Shown here piece by piece: positions 1-5,480 of a DNA stretch of 7,749 nucleotides. Each line of letters starts with the position of its first letter. The stretch's first letter is position 1. Source of the stretch: an uncultured Alphaproteobacteria bacterium. GTDB lineage: Bacteria; Pseudomonadota; Alphaproteobacteria; UBA7887. The notes beneath the pieces are model-generated. The model saw only the letters and a list, made by a program, of their open reading frames with translations, searched no databases and had not been told where the DNA came from. A program made the translations under genes and the position numbers. Location of the stretch: the NCBI GenBank assembly GCA_913044255.1, contig CAJWOI010000119.1, positions 1-7,749 of the forward strand, written 5' to 3'.

Positions 1-1313
1 TTCATAGTGGCAGCGGTGGAGGTCTCTGCAACATTCAAAGACTGCATAGTTGCGCCGATCGTCGAACGTGCAGTACCGCCCCACGAGTGCTTCATGTTTA
101 CAGTAACCACGGTGTGGTCTGTGCCGTTTACCGAACCAGTTGCGCCATCAACGGTGAATTGCTCACCTTCGGCGCGGGACCAGTTCTCATAATTGCCCAT
201 ACCACGGGCTGCCGTGCCACGTGCAAGACCCAGGTTAAAGGCGTTACCGGCCAAATCCATACTTATACCAGCCGTAAAACCAAAACCGACTTTGGTTTCC
301 TCGCCACCACAATTGGTAACAGTAGTAAACGGACAGCTACCAGTCTGGGTGATTCCATACTCACGAGCATATCCGCCAAGACCTAAAGTCATGCCGCCCA
401 TGGCCGTGCTGAGGGTAGCGTGCAGGTCTGGAAGGTCCTGTGCGCCCGCAACACCGGTTGCAGCGGTAAATCCCTGATTGTTCGGCGGGAAGAGCGCAAC
501 TGTGTAGCTCATGCCACCCGCTCCGCCAGCATAGGAAATACCCGGAGCCAAGAAGGTTCCAAGTCCGTCAAGACCAGCAACTGATTCCGCGCCACCAGTG
601 ACGCCATACAGTGCACTACCCTGTTGACCGAAAGTCCAACCTCCCATCGTAAAATTGGCAGTCGGCAACCAGTTATCAGACACATACAGATTCTGGTTCA
701 CCACCGGGCCGGCACGATCATTCGAAATGGTTATATTAACACCAACATCGCCCATGGCCGACGGGGTCATTGAATTTACGGCTACATAAGAGCCCAACGG
801 ACGCATATCAAACACGCCATCCTCACCAGTTGCGGCGTCAGTCGGAACTAGCGTTGCTGACTGGTTCGTTGGGAAAGCGTGGGTCTGGCCACCGTTCCAC
901 ACTGCGCTAACGTTGGCACCGCCGTGGACTGCTACAGACGTATCAGAGCCGGGAGCCTTAAAGGAACCTGGAAGAGCGCCACCTACGACGCCATTGCCAC
1001 GAGCCGTCTCTGGCATAATGTATCGGTCTCTAATATCCCAGCTTGTCCGCTGACTACCAGGCATCTCCGGTACATAACTCTTTTTGATAGCACGCGTATA
1101 AGTAGGTAGTGCCGCCATAGAGGCAGATTGTGTTTGTTTCTGTTCGACGCGCTCCATGCGGTCGAGCAAGTTTTGCAGTTCGGCACGCATCTCATCCACG
1201 TCGTTGGCTTGCGCTGGCGCCGCCGCTAAAAGAGCGGCAACAGCTGTCGAATAGACAAAACCTTTGACGACTGAACGAGTGCCCGACGAAGCCTGCTGTG
1301 CGACTTTACGCAT
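1..1313 (-). CDS. DcaP-like outer-membrane porin, 3' end cut by the window edge
   Basis: The frame is open from ATG (1313-1311) to the left edge: 437 full codons and no stop. A GAGGG ribosome-binding site (1326-1322) sits 8 nt upstream. Residues 1-36 look like a signal peptide: basic start, hydrophobic YSTAVAALLAAAP, cleavage at AQA|ND. Residues 39-62 form a short coiled coil (EMRAELQNLLDRMERVEQKQ). From about residue 117 the chain is rich in Gly, aromatic residues and alternating beta pattern. It includes GSFKAPGSDTSVAVHGGANV and, near 222-232, FTMGGWTFGQQGS, resembling the GQ-x-x-S strand of DcaP-type trimeric porins. That family has the same order of signal peptide, periplasmic coiled coil and barrel, at about 400-450 residues, so little should be missing. 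Cys328 and Cys335 bracket what may be a surface loop. The family call is from pattern memory; an outer-membrane beta-barrel is much surer than the DcaP label. The substrate is unknown. Confidence 0.83.
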   Translation of the reverse strand, partial: MRKVAQQASSGTRSVVKGFVYSTAVAALLAAAPAQANDVDEMRAELQNLLDRMERVEQKQTQSASMAALPTYTRAIKKSYVPEMPGSQRTSWDIRDRYIMPETARGNGVVGGALPGSFKAPGSDTSVAVHGGANVSAVWNGGQTHAFPTNQSATLVPTDAATGEDGVFDMRPLGSYVAVNSMTPSAMGDVGVNITISNDRAGPVVNQNLYVSDNWLPTANFTMGGWTFGQQGSALYGVTGGAESVAGLDGLGTFLAPGISYAGGAGGMSYTVALFPPNNQGFTAATGVAGAQDLPDLHATLSTAMGGMTLGLGGYAREYGITQTGSCPFTTVTNCGGEETKVGFGFTAGISMDLAGNAFNLGLARGTAARGMGNYENWSRAEGEQFTVDGATGSVNGTDHTVVTVNMKHSWGGTARSTIGATMQSLNVAETSTAATM

Positions 1314-1666
1314 ATTGGGTACCCTCATCATTGTGTGTTCTACAAAAAATATCGATATCGAATGGCAACCAGGCATTAAGTCCCAGAGCCAAAACCCAGT
1401 GTAGCCGAACAAAGTAGCCCCACCAGTCCAAGCATTACATTATGACGGGCGCGTTAAATCAACCGTCTCAGCACCGTAAAGGCACCTATTAAGCGGTAAT
1501 GTGACAAAAACACCACACATGAACAGCCTAAAATCGGCCAGGACTCCTGAGTCCCTAGAATAATAGTCAAAAATATAGTTTGCACCATACGGATGTAGCT
1601 AAATCATTGGAAAACTCGATATTTAAGGTAACTTTTCCAGTGGGGCCTACCGTCAAATGTTAAATC
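1314..1666. other. Intergenic stretch between divergent genes, no convincing gene
   Basis: These 353 bases separate the porin (minus) from the 175-residue ORF (plus) and should hold both promoters, but I find no good -35/-10 pair for either. Visible small structures are an 8-bp palindrome GGGTACCC (1317-1324) overlapping the porin ribosome-binding site, overlapping palindromes ATATCGATAT and TCGATATCGA (1349-1361), and a 6-bp hairpin GGACTC-CT-GAGTCC (1541-1554) followed by an A/T-rich stretch. None is strong enough to name. Confidence 0.5.
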
Positions 1667-2194
1667 ATGGTTGCTAAGCTGAAGTCACCGGGGCTTATTT
1701 CTGGGTCACAGGGAACGGAACAGCACATCAAACACGGCATCTGGCATAAAAAGCGTAATGTTTTTAGAAACATGATCGGTGCCGTAGCACTGCTCGGGGC
1801 CATAATGATCAGTGGTGACCCACAGGGACTTTCTGCCGTGGCAAGGCCCGCCATCGAGGTGATACGTGATACCACCCGTTGTGTCGCTGGGTACGACGCT
1901 GCGCGCAAAGTCGCGGAACTTACGGGCAATAGAACAACCATAGAGCAATTCGCTAACGAGGGTGACAGATGGAGAGCGCTCTTAGCCGCCCTAGCCCAAT
2001 TAGCGTCGGTCAACGAAGACACGCAGGCAGCTCAGGATATTCGCGATTCCATAGCCAATGTGTACAAGCGACAATTTGAACGAGTTGTTCGCTCGATTTC
2101 GGAGAATCAGGAAATCGTTTTCTATCAGATCCATAGCAAATGCAAGGAGATTGCCAAGGAAGTCCGTAATGCCGCTGGTATCCCCCTTGACTGA
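1667..2194 (+). CDS. Hypothetical membrane-anchored or exported helical protein
   Basis: I do not recognise this gene. The 175-residue frame starts at ATG 1667 with no clear Shine-Dalgarno sequence. Residues 1-35 are polar and basic. Residues 36-49 (MIGAVALLGAIMISG) are hydrophobic and could be a membrane anchor or signal peptide. The rest is predicted mostly helical and charged, with Cys72 and Cys159 the only cysteines. An internal ATG at 1772 (Met36) would put the hydrophobic stretch at the N-terminus and give a 140-residue protein with possible cleavage after GLSA (54-57); it also lacks a good ribosome-binding site, so the start is undecided. It stands alone: divergent from the porin, and 220 nt before the amidohydrolase start with a separate promoter between. 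A 120-residue minus-strand frame overlaps it but is low-complexity and looks like a shadow. Real gene is likely but not certain. Confidence 0.55.
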   Translation: MVAKLKSPGLISGSQGTEQHIKHGIWHKKRNVFRNMIGAVALLGAIMISGDPQGLSAVARPAIEVIRDTTRCVAGYDAARKVAELTGNRTTIEQFANEGDRWRALLAALAQLASVNEDTQAAQDIRDSIANVYKRQFERVVRSISENQEIVFYQIHSKCKEIAKEVRNAAGIPLD

Positions 2195-2259
2195 CACGGT
2201 TATCGTTTACCCTCGATCCTTCTCATTAATTTAATACAGAAAAATCTACGCCAGTGGTT

Positions 2260-2288
2260 TTGACATGCGGCCCTTCGCGCCGTACTAT
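2260..2288 (+). promoter_or_regulatory. Sigma-70-type promoter for the amidohydrolase gene
   Basis: A perfect -35 box TTGACA (2260-2265) is followed after exactly 17 bp by TACTAT (2283-2288), which keeps the key first two and last two bases of the -10 consensus. Transcription would start near 2294-2296, giving a leader of about 120 nt before the ATG at 2415. This is the best promoter match in the window. Confidence 0.65.
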
Positions 2289-2363
2289 TTTTGCTGGAGC
2301 ATCGCGTTGGCGTCGCAATGTCCGGTCTCGCCAGGCTGGACACCTTGCGGGCGGGTGCTCCGG

Positions 2364-2377
2364 GTAACGATCGTTAC
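2364..2377. repeat. Perfect 14-bp palindrome GTAACGATCGTTAC
   Basis: The sequence equals its own reverse complement over 14 bp. It lies about 75 bp downstream of the predicted -10 box, so as an operator it would act by roadblock or on a different promoter; as RNA it is a 5-bp hairpin with a GAUC loop. Palindromes of this length are typical of dimeric repressor sites (TetR-type and others), but no regulator gene is in view. Confidence 0.5.
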
Positions 2378-2382
2378 AAAAA

Positions 2383-2400
2383 TGGTGGTTCGAACCACCA
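2383..2400. repeat. Perfect 18-bp palindrome abutting the ribosome-binding site
   Basis: TGGTGGTTCGAACCACCA equals its reverse complement over all 18 bp. In RNA it gives a 7-bp GC-rich stem with a UCGA loop. Its last base is 2400 and the Shine-Dalgarno sequence starts at 2401, so a folded stem or a bound protein would sit directly against the ribosome landing site. Confidence 0.6.
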
Positions 2401-2410
2401 AGGAGAGGAG
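2401..2410 (+). promoter_or_regulatory. Very strong ribosome-binding site that fixes the amidohydrolase start
   Basis: AGGAGAGGAG contains two GGAG cores, the second 4 nt and the first 9 nt before ATG 2415. The frame stays open upstream to an ATG at 2265, but that codon overlaps the -35 box and has no such site, so 2415 is the start. Confidence 0.85.
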
Positions 2411-2414
2411 TATT

Positions 2415-3740
2415 ATGGCAGTTTTTCACGATGTAGACTTGAAACTTTTTAAAGGGATTGACGGGACAATTGTCAATCCGGCGAATCCTTATGAACAAGG
2501 TAGCGCCTATTTTACCCATGGCGATTTGGGCGACCAAGTACAGAACCACATGGAAGAGTTGGCCGAAAAGACGGAAGTCGGTCGTCGCGATTTCTTCCGG
2601 TCTGCATGCGGGTTTGCAGGCGCGATGCTAGCGGTTAATGCCGCCACTGGCATGAAATTTTTCAACGTGGATAAAGCCGAGGCGCGCGAAGTCGCAGCAA
2701 CTGCAGAAGTCAAAAGCTTCCTAAAGGGCAATATGGGGCCGGTGGTTGATCAGCACACCCATATCTGCACCCGTGCGGAAGGCTACATCAGAGGTGTTAA
2801 CACCACGGATGCGGGCATGTATTTCGTTGACCTGCTCGACGGTTTAGGAAAAGCGATGGGACTGCCGAATGGCACGTCCGACATGAACGTCGAGAACTAC
2901 GGCAAACTCTTGTTAGATGGCAGCGATACCGACGTCGGCATCTTTAATCCGTTCGGGTTCCGAGAGGACTATGGCGGAAAAGATATGATCCCGATGGAAG
3001 AGCAGGCTGAAGTCAAGAAAATGTTTCCTGATCGCACTATCATGATGGCTGGTGGCTTGACGCCGAACCAGGGTGTCACGGAGACATTAGAACGGCTCGA
3101 GGATTACGTCACGAACTACAGTACCTCAGGCCTTAAGCTGTATACCTTTGACTCCACCCCTCAAAAGGGCTGGTGGTTCGACGATGTGGAAAGGGCCTAC
3201 CCGATGTGGGAGAAGTGCCTGGAGCTAGGCATCAACAACGTAGGCTGTCACAAAGGCATCCCGTTTGGTCAGTTCATGGCTCGCTATGCCCACGTCGAGG
3301 ATTTCGACCAAGCGTGCGATGACTTCCTTGATATAAACTTCATCGCCTTCCATTCGGCCTGGCCGTATCACGAGGAACTGGCAGCGCTGAAGATGTTCAA
3401 ACCGCATCGGACCAACCTGTATTGTGAAATTGGCTCCACTTTCGCGGCCACAGTCTCAAGTCGACCGGTTGATTGTGCCCATGTACTTGGCACATTACTC
3501 CGTGACGTTGGCTCCGATTATGTGATGTGGGGGACCGATTCCCTGTTGTGGGGCAACCCACAATGGCAGATTGATGCCTTTCGTCGATTCCAAATTCCGG
3601 ACGAATTGATCGAAGGACATGGCTATCCTCAATTAACCGATGAAATCAAAGCAAAGGTCCTCGGCGGCAATGCTGCCCGCATTTGGGGCCTGAAATCGGC
3701 CACTAATGAGCTTGGTCAACCTACTTATCGGGTTGCCTAA
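2415..3740 (+). CDS. Tat-exported metal-dependent amidohydrolase (Amidohydro_2 / ACMSD-like family)
   Basis: A 441-residue protein whose start is set by the strong ribosome-binding site at 2401. After a polar stretch, residues 57-61 are RRDFF, followed by a mildly hydrophobic segment (SACGFAGAMLAVNAATG) and KAEA near 87-90: a twin-arginine signal, so the enzyme probably folds in the cytoplasm and acts in the periplasm. The mature part is a TIM-barrel amidohydrolase of the Amidohydro_2 type. Visible metal or catalytic candidates are HTH (His114, His116), His279 in NVGCHKG, His313 in FIAFHSAWPY and Asp375 in VMWGTDSLLWG, the usual order HxH-H-H-D. GLKLYTFD (239-246) is another conserved-looking strand. 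Members hydrolyse C-N or C-O bonds or decarboxylate; the substrate here cannot be read from sequence. I recall similar uncharacterised proteins with the same pairing of RR signal and amidohydrolase. It is followed by a terminator and an FmdB-like gene. Confidence 0.9.
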   Translation: MAVFHDVDLKLFKGIDGTIVNPANPYEQGSAYFTHGDLGDQVQNHMEELAEKTEVGRRDFFRSACGFAGAMLAVNAATGMKFFNVDKAEAREVAATAEVKSFLKGNMGPVVDQHTHICTRAEGYIRGVNTTDAGMYFVDLLDGLGKAMGLPNGTSDMNVENYGKLLLDGSDTDVGIFNPFGFREDYGGKDMIPMEEQAEVKKMFPDRTIMMAGGLTPNQGVTETLERLEDYVTNYSTSGLKLYTFDSTPQKGWWFDDVERAYPMWEKCLELGINNVGCHKGIPFGQFMARYAHVEDFDQACDDFLDINFIAFHSAWPYHEELAALKMFKPHRTNLYCEIGSTFAATVSSRPVDCAHVLGTLLRDVGSDYVMWGTDSLLWGNPQWQIDAFRRFQIPDELIEGHGYPQLTDEIKAKVLGGNAARIWGLKSATNELGQPTYRVA

Positions 3741-3768
3741 CGCGATTTTAATATCCGAGTAAACGGGA

Positions 3769-3804
3769 TGATGGCCGGGACAAGTCCCGGCCATCACCTT
3801 TTTT
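3769..3804 (+). terminator. Intrinsic terminator after the amidohydrolase gene
   Basis: A perfect 13-bp GC-rich stem pairs 3769-3781 with 3784-3796 (core GATGGCCGGGAC / GTCCCGGCCATC) around a two-base AA turn. CC and six T residues (3799-3804) follow. It begins 28 nt after the stop codon. The T-run ends only 17 nt before the next start codon and touches that gene's ribosome-binding site, so it may act as a partial terminator or attenuator rather than a clean transcript end. Confidence 0.88.
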
Positions 3805-3821
3805 GGGAGAATATCGTCACA

Positions 3822-4106
3822 ATGCCAACGTACGAATATATGTGCGACCCATGTCGGATGATTTACATGGTACGTCACAGCATGAACGAAAAACCCAAAA
3901 TCAAATGCCCGAAGTGCGATAAGAAAACTAAAAAGATTATGTCAGCAGCGAACCTAAATATGGGGGGGTGGTCGAGCCCGACCGAGGCGAAATACTCAAA
4001 ACTGAGTATCTCGGACGAACTCGCAAAAGAGAAGGAACTACAGAAAAACTTCGAAACAGTCTGGTTGCCATCACCGGCGAAACACAATCCCTGGGATGAA
4101 CACTGA
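3822..4106 (+). CDS. FmdB-family zinc-ribbon protein
   Basis: A 94-residue protein starting MPTYEYMCDPC. GGGAGA (3805-3810) lies 11 nt upstream. The frame is open further upstream, but only into the terminator hairpin, so ATG 3822 is the start. The N-terminus has the FmdB signature: Y-E-Y-x-C-x-x-C (Cys8, Cys11) followed by CPKC (Cys29, Cys32), a four-cysteine zinc ribbon. FmdB members often run 60-110 residues with a variable tail; here residues 33-94 are charged and unrecognised, with a W-rich end. The founding member is a putative regulator next to formamidase in Methylophilus, and the family often lies beside amidases or hydrolases, but its biochemical role is largely unknown. Position after the amidohydrolase suggests a partner, metal-related or regulatory role; this is inference. 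No signal peptide, so cytoplasmic. Confidence 0.88.
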   Translation: MPTYEYMCDPCRMIYMVRHSMNEKPKIKCPKCDKKTKKIMSAANLNMGGWSSPTEAKYSKLSISDELAKEKELQKNFETVWLPSPAKHNPWDEH

Positions 4107-4111
4107 AGCAG

Positions 4112-4149
4112 GCGCATATGAATATGCGCGTTCCGAAGATTGATTCGGA
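4112..4149. other. Two tandem hairpins after the zinc-ribbon gene
   Basis: An 8-bp perfect stem GCGCATAT-GA-ATATGCGC (4112-4129) starts 6 nt after the stop codon. A 6-bp stem TCCGAA-GATTGA-TTCGGA (4132-4149) follows two bases later. Neither is followed by a T-run on either strand. They may stabilise the mRNA 3' end, or assist termination of the plus-strand gene or of the minus-strand tRNA that points at them. Confidence 0.45.
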
Positions 4150-4203
4150 CCAACGGCTGTCTGATAACCTAGTAGGCAGCGCCTGTAGCGTTGGTTGACT
4201 GAG

Positions 4204-4278
4204 TGGCTGGGGCGCCAGGGATCGAACCTGGGAATCACGGGATCAAAACCCGTTGCCTTACCGCTTGGCTACGCCCCA
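4204..4278 (-). tRNA. trnQ: tRNA-Gln, anticodon UUG
   Basis: Read on the minus strand this is a 75-nt cloverleaf beginning TGGGGCG and ending CGCCCCA-GCCA, with a 7-bp acceptor stem and the CCA end encoded. The D arm contains AGCGGTAAGG, the anticodon stem is ACGGG/CCCGT around loop TTTTGAT (anticodon TTG), and the T arm is CCAGG-TTCGATC-CCTGG. Length and U1 start match bacterial tRNA-Gln. It reads CAA and, by wobble, CAG. It stands alone, divergent from folD; no clear promoter match was found upstream. Confidence 0.97.
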
Positions 4279-4337
4279 TCTTTATGAACCTATAGCTAAT
4301 CCAGAGTGTGGCTCTTGCGCAAGTCATCGAAGCAAGG

Positions 4338-4365
4338 TTGACAAATTACACGGAAGAGTTATCCG
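4338..4365 (+). promoter_or_regulatory. Possible folD promoter
   Basis: A perfect -35 box TTGACA (4338-4343) is followed 16 bp later by TATCCG (4360-4365), which matches only the first three bases of the -10 consensus. It is correctly placed about 30 bp before the folD start, but the poor -10 keeps this tentative. Confidence 0.33.
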
Positions 4366-4394
4366 GTTGGTATCACCAGTTTTGGGAGTAAACA

Positions 4395-5294
4395 GTGACC
4401 GATGCTCAACTAATAGACGGGAAAGTATTTGCCGCGCGACTCCGGAATACTATTGCGGATACGGTGAATTGGCTTGGAAGTGAGCACAACCTCGTCCCCG
4501 GCCTCGCCGTCTTAATGGTTGGAGATGATCCTGCAAGCCAAATCTATACGCGCAACAAAGCAAAGCAAAGCACTGCGGCAGGAATGACAAGCCTCCACGA
4601 ACAACTTCCGACTGAGACTTCGCAAGTGGCGGTGCTGAAAAAAATAGAGGCCCTTAACAACGACCTCAGCATCAACGGAATTTTAGTGCAACTACCCCTC
4701 CCCGATCAAATGGACTCGGATATTGTCATCGATACAATCGCTCCAACCAAAGATGTAGACGGGTTTCACCTTCTAAACGCTGGGAGACTCGTGACCGGCC
4801 GCAACGGGTTGACACCCTGCACGCCGCAAGGATGTCTGATACTTCTGAAGGAGACTCTGGGCGACCTGGAAGGCGCAAACGCGGTTATTGTCGGGCGCTC
4901 TAACATAGTGGGGAAACCAATTGCGCAATTGCTACTACGGGAGAATTGTACCGTTACCGTTGCTCACTCGCGGACCCGGAACCTTGCCGAGCTCTGCCGT
5001 CGTGCTGATATACTAGTTGCCGCGGTAGGTAGGCCGGAGATGATCCGAGGAGGTTGGATTCGACCCGGCGCAGCTGTGATCGACGTAGGAATCAATCGTA
5101 TAGTTGGACCAGACAACACCACCAGGCTTGTCGGTGATGTAGCGTTTAGTGAAGCGGTGCAGATTGCCGGCGCCATCACACCAGTTCCTGGGGGAGTGGG
5201 CCCAATGACCGTCGCTTGCCTGCTCGCGAATTGCGTGCGAGTCACCTGTCAACAACATGGCCTCCCAGAGCCTGAGCTGTGGCCAGCAACCTAA
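4395..5294 (+). CDS. folD: Bifunctional methylenetetrahydrofolate dehydrogenase / methenyltetrahydrofolate cyclohydrolase
   Basis: A 299-residue cytosolic enzyme that converts 5,10-methylene-THF to 5,10-methenyl-THF (NADP-dependent) and on to 10-formyl-THF, feeding purine synthesis and initiator-tRNA formylation. The start is GTG 4395 with GGGAG (4384-4388) 6 nt upstream. Visible family blocks are DDPASQIYTRNKAK (44-57, with catalytic Tyr51 and Lys55), VQLPLP (98-103, Gln99), PTKDVDGFH (117-125, Asp122), TPCTPQGC (140-147), the nucleotide-binding GRSNIVGKP (167-175), VAAVGRPEMI (208-217), VIDVGINR (228-235) and TPVPGGVGPMT (262-272). All key residues are intact. Typical FolD is about 285 residues; the extra length is a short C-terminal tail. 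It is convergent with dksA and divergent from tRNA-Gln, so probably monocistronic. Confidence 0.97.
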   Translation: MTDAQLIDGKVFAARLRNTIADTVNWLGSEHNLVPGLAVLMVGDDPASQIYTRNKAKQSTAAGMTSLHEQLPTETSQVAVLKKIEALNNDLSINGILVQLPLPDQMDSDIVIDTIAPTKDVDGFHLLNAGRLVTGRNGLTPCTPQGCLILLKETLGDLEGANAVIVGRSNIVGKPIAQLLLRENCTVTVAHSRTRNLAELCRRADILVAAVGRPEMIRGGWIRPGAAVIDVGINRIVGPDNTTRLVGDVAFSEAVQIAGAITPVPGGVGPMTVACLLANCVRVTCQQHGLPEPELWPAT

Positions 5295-5480
5295 AGCGCA
5301 CAAGTAAAAAACCATAGTTACTCGCTACGAACAGGCCATCTATAACACCGGCCTAGCCAGCCAGCATACACGCCGTTCAGGGATCTCTGTCCCGATAAAG
5401 TTAACAACCACGCTCCTCAGGCAAGCGCTGATAGTTCCGCTTCAGGATTTTATAGCGCAAAGATCAAGTGTTGAACGGCC
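5295..5480. other. Convergent folD/dksA intergenic region
   Basis: Both flanking genes end here, yet I see no classic terminator for either: no GC-rich hairpin followed by a T-run on the plus strand or on the minus strand. Weak pairings exist, such as AGGCC/GGCCT (5333-5354) and GCGCT/AGCGC (about 5425-5458, with a loop of more than 20 nt). Termination may be Rho-dependent or by transcript collision. Confidence 0.4.

Larger units (their letters stand above)
2294..2400 (+). promoter_or_regulatory. Structured 5' leader RNA of the amidohydrolase gene (candidate cis-regulator)
   Basis: Folding by eye gives four helices filling almost the whole leader. (1) A closing stem of 8 bp, one of them G-U, pairs 2294-2301 with 2356-2363. 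(2) Inside it, 2319-2328 pairs with 2333-2342 in a 10-bp stem (two G-U pairs) with a CGCC tetraloop. (3) Directly abutting the closing stem, GTAACGATCGTTAC (2364-2377) makes a 5-bp hairpin. (4) After an AAAAA spacer, the palindrome 2383-2400 makes a 7-bp hairpin ending one base before the Shine-Dalgarno sequence. The first stem begins at the predicted transcription start. I recognise no known riboswitch class. The helices are visible in the sequence; that they regulate is inference, and the two palindromes could instead be protein-binding sites in DNA. Confidence 0.4.

Noticed and set aside
7..477. Plus-strand frames at the left edge
   Set aside because: They lie antisense to the porin, whose frame is open through the edge and has a signal peptide, coiled coil and barrel-like pattern.
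1317..1324. Palindrome GGGTACCC upstream of the porin start as an operator
   Set aside because: Only 8 bp, common by chance, and explained in part by the ribosome-binding sequence.
1660..2022. Minus-strand 120-residue frame opposite the 175-residue ORF
   Set aside because: Rich in Ser, Ala, Pro and Cys with no recognisable domain, no ribosome-binding site, and fully overlapped by a frame with more protein-like composition.
2265..2414. Upstream extension of the amidohydrolase frame to ATG 2265 (50 extra residues)
   Set aside because: The ATG overlaps the -35 box, lies upstream of the predicted transcription start, and has no ribosome-binding site, while ATG 2415 follows AGGAGAGGAG. The extra segment also shows no protein-like pattern.
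4279..4325. Promoter for tRNA-Gln on the minus strand (TTGCGC ... TAGCTA or TATAGG)
   Set aside because: The -10 candidates either match poorly or have spacers of 18 or 22 bp; no pair is good enough to report as a feature.
5333..5354. Hairpin AGGCC/GGCCT as a folD or dksA terminator
   Set aside because: Only 5 bp with a 12-nt loop and no adjacent T-run on either strand.
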